From contig JAJEDR010000073.1 in assembly GCA_022821385.1 (NCBI GenBank), positions 1 through 40,748 on the forward strand: a stretch of 40,748 nt of DNA, read 5' to 3'. The notes under the pieces were generated by a model. The model had not been told where the DNA came from and searched no databases. It saw only the letters and a program-made list of their open reading frames with translations. Both the position numbers and the translations under genes were made by a program. Shown here in pieces: positions 27,720 to 35,832 of the stretch (the first letter of the stretch is position 1; each line of letters begins with the position of its first letter). Source of the stretch: Rhodothermales bacterium. Its GTDB lineage: Bacteria; Bacteroidota; Rhodothermia; Rhodothermales; Bin80.

Positions 27720-29003
27720 CTATCGTCGCAATACGAGCGGAATGGTCTTCGGCCTGTTATCGGATGAAATCAGTCTGAAGAAGTACACTCCATTAGAGTG
27801 ACCTGTCGGATGCCATGCCACGCTAGAGTGACCATGTGGATACGTACGGGAGGCGAGAACCTCGACCCTGCGACCTAGCTGATCATAGATCTCAAGCGTC
27901 ACGTAAGTCGGCGCTGTAAGGGCAAATTCAAAGATGGCACTGTCTTCCACGGGGTTGGGGTAGAAACCGTGCAGCTCAACAGGATCAAGAATCTCCTCTA
28001 CCGACTCTACAGCTGTGCTGACTCCCCCGAAAGAAAGGGCAATGCTACCAGGTACGACAAGTCCCGACAAGAGCAGTTCCATTTCGGTGCCATCAAGATT
28101 AGCGCGCCGGATTGTGCCTTCGCTGGGCTGCGTCCAATAGATCTTCTGTCCCTTATTGTCTATTGCTAGCGCACTATCGTAGTTGTTCATGTCTGGGTTG
28201 TCTCCTGGTGCCTCGCTTACAATCACCTCCTCGACTTCGGTGCCATCCAGATTGGCACGTCGGATATTGCAACGGGAGCGTGTACAGACAATCCAATATA
28301 CCTTCGACAGCGTGTGGGCCAGAGCGATATCGGAAACTCTGCCCGTTACAACATATTCATCAGATACCGTATCGGTAAGAGGCGCACGCAGAATCCCGGC
28401 CGGTATTTGATTCTCCCAGTCGTAGTTCGTCCAGTAGATCATCTGATTGCGTATATCAAGCGCAATACCTGACACTGAATAGTTGTCGTTTACTGGAAGT
28501 GTGACCAGTTGACTGGGGTTGTCTAATTCTGTGCGACTCAGGGCTACATCGTGACAGTTGGAGGCTTCACCCCAGTACACAACTCCTGCTACTAGGTCAA
28601 GCTCGATATCTTGCGGTGACGCAAAAGTACCACATGCGCCCGGTCCCAAGAATAACTCAGGGTTATCGCCATCCAGAGACGCACGCATAATGGAACTGAG
28701 GTAAAGGTCCCCATTTGGAAATGTCCCACCAGAATCTGTCCAATAGATGTGTCGGTGGAGAGTGTCAACGGTCAAATAGTAAAGGTACCGCTGCTCGTCC
28801 GGCCCTAGATCCTTGGCTTGCACCAGGGTATCTAGCGCACCGGTATCTGGGGCGTAGCGAAAAATCGTATTGCCCCGGGTTTCTTCCGCCTGGATTGCTC
28901 CAATCCAGTAGATGTGTCGATCCTGAGCATGGGCGAAGTGGGATTCACCTAGGGCCGCAAGCGTCAGGGCAAGGAGCAGAAATGCGGGATAATAGCGATT
29001 CAT
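27720..29003 (-). CDS. Secreted YWTD/LDL-receptor-type beta-propeller protein with type IX sorting domain
   Basis: Exported surface protein of 427 residues. I start at ATG 29003 (MNRYYPAFLLLALTLAALG...) rather than 29039 because it directly begins the signal peptide. The body has repeated YWTD-like blades (HIYWIGAI, HIYWTDSGG, VYWGEAS, IYWTNYD, VYWIVCT, IYWTQPS) of the form IRRANLDGTEVEEV, as in LDL-receptor class B propellers. The C-terminal about 85 residues, from FYPNPVEDSAIFEF through YDQLGRRVE to PLVLRR, are a type A T9SS (Por) sorting domain, so it is likely secreted and cell-surface attached. It is cargo of the insertion between the direct repeats. Ligand unknown. Confidence 0.88.
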   Translation of the reverse strand: MNRYYPAFLLLALTLAALGESHFAHAQDRHIYWIGAIQAEETRGNTIFRYAPDTGALDTLVQAKDLGPDEQRYLYYLTVDTLHRHIYWTDSGGTFPNGDLYLSSIMRASLDGDNPELFLGPGACGTFASPQDIELDLVAGVVYWGEASNCHDVALSRTELDNPSQLVTLPVNDNYSVSGIALDIRNQMIYWTNYDWENQIPAGILRAPLTDTVSDEYVVTGRVSDIALAHTLSKVYWIVCTRSRCNIRRANLDGTEVEEVIVSEAPGDNPDMNNYDSALAIDNKGQKIYWTQPSEGTIRRANLDGTEMELLLSGLVVPGSIALSFGGVSTAVESVEEILDPVELHGFYPNPVEDSAIFEFALTAPTYVTLEIYDQLGRRVEVLASRTYPHGHSSVAWHPTGHSNGVYFFRLISSDNRPKTIPLVLRR

Positions 29004-29170
29004 GGCGTAGTGCGCGTTGTATGTGCCGCGGGCTGGCATGTCCGCAAACAGGGTAGCCCTCGAGGGCGATCCTCACGCCTAAGGGTCCTTGTTCCCCCGA
29101 AGATGCCTTTCAATGGCTAATCCTCTCAAAGATACTAGGAACCTCCTTGATCTTCATGCAAGGTGATATT

Positions 29171-29742
29171 TTAATTCATGGCGGCATCAATGGCTGTCCA
29201 CAAGACATGGAAGTCATCAGCCGTCTGTGTCTCATGGGTTTTAATACAGCCAGCACACGCAGATAAGATGCCTAAGAAAATCCCATCGTTTTCCGATCCC
29301 GGCCTATCGCTAATTGTAGCAAACAACGCTGATCCGCTATCGCCAGAATTGACAGGCGTGTCTGCTCGGATGTAGCAATGGAGGCGTGTTCGGCGGAAAA
29401 CCCCATCTGGATGATAGACGAAAATCGCGGTATTTGCGCAAGCATCTATAATTTCACCCGTGGTCCACCCCGTCCGTATACCTACTTTGTTCACGTCCAT
29501 ACCTATAAGGGGGGACTGTGCCCTCGGAAGTGCCGTGATTCTTGGACTCATATGGTTCACAGAAGTTGATACTGACGGCAGCATTCTTTCGCAGACAGGC
29601 ATCTCACCGAAATATGCTCACCCCTTCGTCCCTGCGGGGCAGCATCAGGTGAGCTACAGCGTGGATAAATGTTATCCAAGCGACTCTGGACATCATCTAT
29701 GGGCTTGGCGTTTCGCTCATTATGGCCACATCTCGTTACCAT
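29171..29742 (-). pseudogene. Remnant of a trypsin-like serine protease gene
   Basis: A 143-codon frame (29171-29602) ends in the serine-active-site region GDSGSALFATI, preceded by KVGIRTGWTTGEI and a cysteine-containing segment, as in chymotrypsin-fold peptidases. The catalytic histidine and aspartate regions are not in this frame. A neighbouring frame upstream (about 29620-29742) carries CSSPDAAPQGRRGE, which may be the previous part shifted by one frame near 29617, so a frameshift is likely. The gene is therefore probably broken and truncated at the repeat boundary. A short functional peptidase cannot be fully excluded. Confidence 0.55.
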
Positions 29743-29850
29743 CGATTATATGAAAGGGCCGCTACCACCCGTAGCGACAGGTGTTTGGCGGGATGTGCAC
29801 CCGCCACAGGAAAGCACCTTTCCATGGCGCACGTTAAAGCCGGGTTAGAC

Positions 29851-29940
29851 GTTTACATGGAACTGCCTGATGCCGTCTTTGAAGAATCAGGCTGGATTTC
29901 CCTGGCTTCGTTAGGGACGCAGGAAGAATCTGCTTACTGA
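29851..29940 (+). pseudogene. Orphan copy of the secreted-protein 3' end
   Basis: About 29 codons (MELPDAVFEESGWISLASL then GTQEESAY and stop) duplicate the end of the 26533-27324 gene. They lie in a 72-codon open frame from 29722 whose first half is unrelated filler. It is a remnant, not a gene. Confidence 0.88.
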
Positions 29941-30133
29941 GCCCAGGCCACCAATCCCGAGTGCTGCATCGAAACTTGGTCCTGGTTTTTGGGCAGGACG
30001 CGCACAGTGTATCCCGCTGAACCGCTGTTCGTGCAGGTTACATTGGTGGCCTCGTACAGATGCGACGTTCCGTCTCTGACTTCTGCCAGAACCATGGGAG
30101 TGATAGTTGCATCCACTATTTCCCCCTCGGCAG
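29851..30133. repeat. Long direct repeat, right copy
   Basis: Second copy of the 283-bp repeat (left copy at 27235-27517). It contains the true phosphorylase 3' end and a detached copy of the secreted-protein 3' end. After GGCAG the two copies diverge at once, so the boundaries are sharp. Confidence 0.93.
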
Positions 30134-32507
30134 TGACGCGTCCCAGGTACAGTTGCACCTCAACATCATCCGGCAGCAAATCTCCAAGCTTCACACGTGC
30201 CCTAATGGTAAATGGCATGCCTACCTTTTGACTCCCCTGCGGGGAATCGGCAGCAACGCTCACTTGAACCTTTTGCCAGGCCTCCTGAATCTTCCGCTGC
30301 CACGTAGATAGTGCCCGCGCTCTCTTCAAATCTTCGGATTGTAGCGCTTTCGCGCGTGCAGCAGCGGCCAGGTAAATTCTTTCAGTGTATTCCTGAACCA
30401 TTCGGTGCGTATTAAAGAAATCGCTGTATGCCGCAATTGAGCGCTTCATTCGGGCGATCCATTCTCGAGGCAGTCCTTCGTTTGAGCGGTCATAAAACAG
30501 CGGCACTATCTCGTATTCCAATTGATCGTACAATTGGGTAGCTTCCCACTCATCCTGATAGGCATGATTATCCATGACTTCGCCATTACCGATGGCCCAG
30601 CCGATATTTGAATCATAGCCTTCATCCCACCATCCGTCCAGGATGCTGAGATTGAGGCCACCATTGGCGGCAGCCTTCATTCCGCTGGTCCCACTCGCTT
30701 CTCTCGGACGCCGGGGAGTATTTAGCCATAAATCCACGCCCTGCACCAGATACCGCGCAATTGCCATGCCGTAGTCTTCTAGGAAGATGATATGGTTGCG
30801 CAGAGACGCTGTATTGGAAGCAGCAACAATCTGCTGGATCAACTCTTTGCCTGGATGGTCGCGAGGATGCGCTTTGCCTGCGAAGATGATCTGAACCGGC
30901 TGGGATTCATTGGTCAGAATTCGTACAAGTCGATCATAGTCCTGAAGTAGCAGGGTTGCGCGTTTGTAGGTGGCGAACCGGCGGGCAAACCCTATCGTGA
31001 GTGTGTTTGGGTCAAGTATTTTTGCTGCCCGGTAAATTTCCTTTGCCGAGGCGCCCAATCGGTGCAGCCTGGACTGCAGAGATTTGCGGGCCTGCTGGAC
31101 GAGTTGCTCCCTTTGCTTTACGTGGGTTTGCCAAAGTATTTCGTCTGGGATCTGCTCCGCCTGCTTCCATTGAGACAGGCTAATTGCCTTTTCGCGCCAC
31201 TGCGGGCCTACATACCGATCAAGATGCTGCTTCATCGCCCCAGAGATCCACGAAGAAATGTGGATACCGTTTGTCACATGACTGATCGGCACTTCATTTT
31301 CCGGCAGTGCAGGCCATAAATTTTGCCACATGGCACGACTTACCTTCCCATGCAGTCTGGCCACACCATTGCAAGTACTACTCATACGTAACGCAAGCTT
31401 GGTCATGCCGAAGAATTCGTTATCATTGCCTGGATGTTCACGGCCAAGGGCAAGAAATTCCTGGCGGTCGAGGCCTAATGCATCCTTGGCGTAGGACACG
31501 AGGTAGCGATCCATGAGCTCAGGCGGAAAACGATCGTGTCCCGCCTCCACCGGCGTGTGAGTGGTGAAAACCACATTTGCAGCCGCAGCAACACTGGCTT
31601 CCTTGAAGGGCAGATGATGGTCCACCATCAGCTTCCTGGTGTGCTCTAGCGTCAGAAATGCTGAATGCCCTTCATTAAGATGAAAAACTTGCGGCTTCAG
31701 GTTCAGTAACTGCAGGGCTCTGTATCCGCCAATACCCAGTATAATTTCCTGTCGGATGCGGAGCTCATCGCCACCTCCATACAGGTAATCTGTCAGATTG
31801 CGATCTTCGCCATGCTGATTGGCATCGAAGTTAGTATCCAACAGATACAACGGCACACGTCCTACCTGCAGACGCCAGATACGCGCATACACCTTGCGTG
31901 CACCGATTTCGACGTGTACCTGTAATGGCGCACCGTTCGTATCACGCTCCAGAGTCAATGGCAGGCTGGCAAAATCATTCTCTAGATAGGATTCTCGTTG
32001 CCAGCCGTTTTCATCCAGATGTTGAATGAAGTATCCTTGTTGATACATAAGGCCAACACCAACGATGGGGATTCCAAGATCACTTGCACTCTTGAGGTGA
32101 TCACCTGCCAATACCCCAAGTCCTCCAGCAAAAATTGACATGCACTCGGTCACGCCAAATTCGGCAGAAAAGTAGGCTGCCAGGAGTTCATCATCCGTGT
32201 GGGCGCGGGAATACCATGTTGCGCCCTCTTGCATGTATGCATCGAAGGATGCGCATACTTCATTCAGATGTGCGACAAAGTCTTCGTCCTCTGCAAGCTC
32301 CTCTAATCGGGTCACTGAAGTTTGGGCCAACATTCTCACCGGGTTGTGACCGGAAGAGTGCCAAAGGTCCGCGTCCAGTCTCCGAAAAAGGTCTACCGTA
32401 TCTTCATCCCAGGCCCAGCGAACGTTATATGCCAGTTCCTGCAGCCTTTCGAGAGAAGGAGGGAGAGACGGGGTGATAGTTAGCGTATGAATTGGTTTGG
32501 GAATCAT
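29934..32507 (-). CDS. glgP: Alpha-glucan (glycogen) phosphorylase
   Basis: Releases glucose-1-phosphate from glycogen or maltodextrin, using pyridoxal phosphate. The 857-residue protein is of the short alpha-glucan phosphorylase type, with an N-terminal DUF3417-like region (LQELAYNVRWAWDEDTVDLFRRLD) followed by GGLGVLAGDHLKSASDLGIPIVGVG and the catalytic core TFATYKRATLLLQD-like region (IGFARRFATYKRA, residue about 500). The PLP lysine lies in SGTSGMKAAANGGLNLSILDGWWDEG (about 606). ATG 32507 fits the family start. Its last 66 codons are copied 2.6 kb to the left. It is isolated from other glycogen genes. Confidence 0.94.
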   Translation of the reverse strand: MIPKPIHTLTITPSLPPSLERLQELAYNVRWAWDEDTVDLFRRLDADLWHSSGHNPVRMLAQTSVTRLEELAEDEDFVAHLNEVCASFDAYMQEGATWYSRAHTDDELLAAYFSAEFGVTECMSIFAGGLGVLAGDHLKSASDLGIPIVGVGLMYQQGYFIQHLDENGWQRESYLENDFASLPLTLERDTNGAPLQVHVEIGARKVYARIWRLQVGRVPLYLLDTNFDANQHGEDRNLTDYLYGGGDELRIRQEIILGIGGYRALQLLNLKPQVFHLNEGHSAFLTLEHTRKLMVDHHLPFKEASVAAAANVVFTTHTPVEAGHDRFPPELMDRYLVSYAKDALGLDRQEFLALGREHPGNDNEFFGMTKLALRMSSTCNGVARLHGKVSRAMWQNLWPALPENEVPISHVTNGIHISSWISGAMKQHLDRYVGPQWREKAISLSQWKQAEQIPDEILWQTHVKQREQLVQQARKSLQSRLHRLGASAKEIYRAAKILDPNTLTIGFARRFATYKRATLLLQDYDRLVRILTNESQPVQIIFAGKAHPRDHPGKELIQQIVAASNTASLRNHIIFLEDYGMAIARYLVQGVDLWLNTPRRPREASGTSGMKAAANGGLNLSILDGWWDEGYDSNIGWAIGNGEVMDNHAYQDEWEATQLYDQLEYEIVPLFYDRSNEGLPREWIARMKRSIAAYSDFFNTHRMVQEYTERIYLAAAARAKALQSEDLKRARALSTWQRKIQEAWQKVQVSVAADSPQGSQKVGMPFTIRARVKLGDLLPDDVEVQLYLGRVTAEGEIVDATITPMVLAEVRDGTSHLYEATNVTCTNSGSAGYTVRVLPKNQDQVSMQHSGLVAWAQ

Positions 32508-32627
32508 TGAGTTTCAGCGTGTCACAAGTATGGCGCAGTATGCAGTGAGTAACCTTATTTTAGTGCGTTAGAAGACGTAACCAGACGAAACTGTTGTAAC
32601 CTCAGAATCTAATTAGCTCCGAGTATT

Positions 32628-33677
32628 ATGCCTGAGCGCGCGCTTATACTTGCAAACGGACTTTTTGATAGCGTCTTCGCCAAAACTACGCACGGGCTTC
32701 TACGTGGTCCCAGCCGGTATACCATTCTGGGAGTGATTGATCCCGATTACGCAGGCCAGGATGCCGGTCGCGTTCTGGATGGGTGCCATCGGAGTATTCC
32801 TTTTTTTCATACTGTCGCAGAGGCCCTGAAACTCACCTCCGATCGTCCGACTCATTGTGTGGTTGGTGTCGCCACGGCTGGAGGAATGCTGCCGGATGCC
32901 CTCCGCAAAGAGTTACTCACCGCCGCATCTGCCGGGCTTACTTTGGTAAATGGACTTCATTATCTACTGTCGGATGATCATGAGATTGCCGAACAGGCTA
33001 CCGCGGGCATTATTGATTTGCGAAAGCCCCGACGCGCATCTGAACTGAGATTCTGGACGGGTGAGATACTTTCGGTGTCCGCTCCACGCGTTGCTGTTCT
33101 GGGTATGGACTGTGCGATTGGCAAACGTACGACGGCCATGCTCCTGCGCGCAGCGCTCCGAGTGCAGGGCATCAATGCCGAAATGATCTACACAGGACAG
33201 ACAGGCTGGTTGCAGGGGCTTCAGCATGGCTTTATTTTTGATTCGACGCTGAACGATTTTGTGTCTGGTGAACTAGAAGGTGCAATCCTGGCGTGCGCCA
33301 GGGAAATGAATCCGGATGTAATTCTCCTGGAAGGTCAGTCGGGGCTGCGTAACCCGGCCGGCCCGGCTGGGGCTGAATTTATCTGTTCGGCGCGAGCAGC
33401 CGGAGTAATCTTACAGCACGCGCCTGCGCGAAGTCATTTTGAGGATTTTGAGCATCTTGATTGCCCTTTGCCTCCATTGCGTGAAGAGATTGAACTGATT
33501 CGCCTGCTGGGTTCTCAGGTGTGGGCAATCTCTCTGTTCACACGTGGACTTGATGACGCAGAATCTTCACAGATTGCGGCGGAGCTTGAGGCATGCCATG
33601 GTTTGCCTGTGGTACGACCACTGGAGGATGGAGTAGGGCGCCTGGCGGAAACAGTCCGGGAAAAGCTGTTCTCATGA
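32628..33677 (+). CDS. DUF1611 family protein (P-loop, D-glutamate-related)
   Basis: Cytoplasmic protein of 349 residues of the DUF1611 family. The N-terminal about 140 residues form a Rossmann-like domain (RALILANGLFDS, then VIDPDYAGQDAGRVLD); the C-terminal part is a P-loop domain with GMDCAIGKRTTAMLL (about 157-171) followed by EMIYTGQTGWLQG and ILLEGQSGLRNPAG. The stop overlaps the next start by ATGA, so it is coupled to the dipeptide epimerase gene. In other genomes DUF1611 genes pair with Ala-Glu epimerases, and some are described as acting on D-amino acids or peptidoglycan peptides; which reaction applies here is not shown by the sequence. Confidence 0.88.
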   Translation: MPERALILANGLFDSVFAKTTHGLLRGPSRYTILGVIDPDYAGQDAGRVLDGCHRSIPFFHTVAEALKLTSDRPTHCVVGVATAGGMLPDALRKELLTAASAGLTLVNGLHYLLSDDHEIAEQATAGIIDLRKPRRASELRFWTGEILSVSAPRVAVLGMDCAIGKRTTAMLLRAALRVQGINAEMIYTGQTGWLQGLQHGFIFDSTLNDFVSGELEGAILACAREMNPDVILLEGQSGLRNPAGPAGAEFICSARAAGVILQHAPARSHFEDFEHLDCPLPPLREEIELIRLLGSQVWAISLFTRGLDDAESSQIAAELEACHGLPVVRPLEDGVGRLAETVREKLFS

Positions 33678-34738
33678 TCATTACCGGTGTTGATACTTGG
33701 ACTGATCAACTGCCCTTGACGCGCCCATACGTGATTGCTACACGAGTGGTCAGTACGGTCGACCTGCATTTTGTCCGACTGGAAAGTAATCGGGGTTTTT
33801 TCGGTCTTGGTTGCGCTGCTCCCACCGCCGTAACTGGTGAAAATGCGGAGGCGTGTCTTGGAGCTCTGGACTCTTGCGCGCATGACATTCTTAAGGGGAG
33901 CGATCCACGACCACTTAGATCTCTGACTCGCCGATTGCAAAAGGACTGTGTACAGCATCCCTCCGCAATGGCAGCCTTGGATATGGCATTGTACGATCTC
34001 TTGGCACAGAGCATGGGGATTACCGTAGCTGCTATGCTCGGACAGTGTGTGAAAGCCTTACCCACCTCCATTACGATTGGAATCCTGCCACTGGAAGAGA
34101 CTCTCAGCGAAGCGCGTGAATATCTTGGGCGCGGATTCAAATGCCTCAAGGTCAAACTCGGATTGAATTATGAAGAGGATCTTGAACGCTTGCGGGCACT
34201 TCGGGAGTTCTGTTCAGCGGATATGAAAATCCGTGTTGATGCCAATCAGGGCTATACTATCGAACAGGCCCGACAACTTGCGCATGAATCGCATGCATTG
34301 AATCTTGAATTTATTGAGCAGCCTCTTGAAAGGGGAAAAGAAGGACATATGCTCGGGTTATCGAGAGAAGCCCAAAAGTTGATGGCGGCCGACGAGAGCT
34401 TGCATGGACCCGAGGATGCTCTTGGGTTGGCGGCTGACATGCCGTTTGGTATTTGGAATATCAAGCTCATGAAATGCGGGGGTATTACCGGTGCGCTGGG
34501 CATTTCAGATATCGCACAGCTGGCTGGTATTGACCTGATGTGGGGTTGCATGGATGAGAGTGTAATCAGTATTGCTGCCGCACTACACACCGCTTATGCC
34601 TGTCCCCGGACGCGCTACCTCGACCTGGACGGGAGCTTTGACCTCTCCCGTGATGCTGCAATGGGTGGATTTATGTTGTCTGATGGGTACATGCATCTCC
34701 TGGGAACCCCAGGATTCGGTGCGAAACTTGCCAATTGA
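33674..34738 (+). CDS. Dipeptide epimerase (L-Ala-D/L-Glu type), enolase superfamily
   Basis: Enolase-superfamily enzyme that epimerises dipeptides, probably of the L-Ala-D/L-Glu class used to recycle peptidoglycan peptides. The frame is open upstream to 33593, but ATG 33674 overlaps the DUF1611 stop and yields 354 residues. Catalytic residues: K159 and K161 (KVKLG) as general base/acid, metal ligands D189 (RVDANQG), E215 (FIEQPL) and D240 (AADESLHG), and K264 or K267 (IKLMKCGG) on the opposite face. The C-terminal LDLDGSFDLS is typical. Pairing with DUF1611 supports cell-wall peptide metabolism; exact dipeptide specificity is not determined. Confidence 0.92.
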   Translation: MIITGVDTWTDQLPLTRPYVIATRVVSTVDLHFVRLESNRGFFGLGCAAPTAVTGENAEACLGALDSCAHDILKGSDPRPLRSLTRRLQKDCVQHPSAMAALDMALYDLLAQSMGITVAAMLGQCVKALPTSITIGILPLEETLSEAREYLGRGFKCLKVKLGLNYEEDLERLRALREFCSADMKIRVDANQGYTIEQARQLAHESHALNLEFIEQPLERGKEGHMLGLSREAQKLMAADESLHGPEDALGLAADMPFGIWNIKLMKCGGITGALGISDIAQLAGIDLMWGCMDESVISIAAALHTAYACPRTRYLDLDGSFDLSRDAAMGGFMLSDGYMHLLGTPGFGAKLAN

Positions 34739-34876
34739 CCGCTATTTTCAAAAAGGGAATCATGTACGAAAGTGCCGGAACTGTTCGGAGATAGAAGTCG
34801 GGCTTGGTATCTAATTATCAGAGAAGGTCCAGCACCAGAACGGTGCCATAATGCGAACTCTCGCTTATTCACTGCA

Positions 34877-34897
34877 ACACAGGTATCTAACCTGTGT
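34877..34897. terminator. Hairpin downstream of the dipeptide epimerase
   Basis: A perfect 8-bp inverted repeat (34877-34884 with 34890-34897, 5-nt loop) lies about 140 bases after the epimerase stop. The sequence after it is T-rich (TATATGTGATTGTTGTATT), so it could terminate transcription. An operator is the alternative. Confidence 0.35.
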
Positions 34898-35041
34898 CTA
34901 TATGTGATTGTTGTATTCAGCGAGCAACCCGGCACGGCGAGTTCATCGAATTAAAGATGCGGGGCTGATATACCCAGAAAATTAACATTGTTCACTCTTG
35001 TCGTATATTGCGGTCGCAACCCGCCCAGAGGGGCAACCGCA

Positions 35042-35290
35042 ATGCGTAGGCAACCGAAATATGGCGACTGGGATTATCCGTATCCAACGATGGAAGAACG
35101 GCTTCGGCGCACTGATCCATACGGAGAACTGGCACCGATCCAGCGATGCGAGAGTTGCGGCAGAGATGATATACCGCTAACGGGGTGTCACTCGTACGAG
35201 TGGAACGACTTTTTCGATGACTTTATTCCGACCGAATCGAACCGCCGATGCGAGGAATGCCATATGAAGACGTTTATAGGCAATGAGTGA
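35042..35290 (+). CDS. Small zinc-ribbon-like hypothetical protein
   Basis: Possible 82-residue cytoplasmic protein; the open frame runs from 34988 but I prefer ATG 35042 (MRRQPKYGDWDYP). Two CxxC pairs, RCESCGRDD (start of the second half) and RCEECHMKTF (near the end), about 35 residues apart, could bind a zinc ion. The middle is acidic and aromatic (SYEWNDFFDDFIPTES). No named family is recognised. It lies alone in a gene-poor 1.1-kb stretch between the epimerase gene and the helicase, so it may belong to the accessory region on the right. It may be a chance frame, but the paired CxxC motifs argue for a real gene. Confidence 0.5.
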   Translation: MRRQPKYGDWDYPYPTMEERLRRTDPYGELAPIQRCESCGRDDIPLTGCHSYEWNDFFDDFIPTESNRRCEECHMKTFIGNE

Positions 35291-35832
35291 TCGGCTATGG
35301 GCCTTTGCGTTCACCGTGTAAGACTCCGATGTGAAAGCACACCCAGCAAGCGCAAATGGCAAACATAACGATCAACACATACGACATAGCTTCGGAAGTG
35401 TGTTGGAATGATTGATCATGCGGTCAACTTCCGAATGGACGGACCGTTTCATTGACGAATCCGCACGTATCAACGCGGATTCCTGTGAGTGACTGCTAAT
35501 GCGAGGGAATAACGGCCAACTTTGTATATAATTCCATCCATTCTAGCTACTATCCAGTACTTCAGCCATTTCCCGACCATGCAAGCTAAGAGAGAAATTG
35601 GTTATGTGCCGATCGCTAATGAAGAAGTATCAGAGTCCAAAATTCAACAAATCTAGTGCACAGCGGGCATGGAGCGAGGAAAAGGCAAGTACGCGGATCA
35701 AATAGAAGGATCGCGGTTCAGTGTTTCCGTGATCCCTGATCTCTGGCGGCAGCTTTTCATGCAACACCGCTTCGTTCAATTGGTCAACAAAGGATTAGCA
35801 AATAGTTTGTCTGCTCGGATAATGATATACGT
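35291..35832. other. Gene-free region upstream of the helicase
   Basis: This 542-bp stretch has no convincing coding frame. It holds a perfect 8-bp inverted repeat (GAATCCGC at 35457-35464 with GCGGATTC at 35475-35482, 10-nt loop), about 350 bases before the helicase start, which may be an operator. The last 120 bases are AT-rich and probably contain the helicase promoter. The sequence looks like a boundary of an inserted region. Confidence 0.4.

Noticed and set aside
29722..29850. Upstream half of the 72-codon plus-strand frame
   Set aside because: Only its end, inside the direct repeat, matches a real gene; the rest is filler joined to the duplicated tail.
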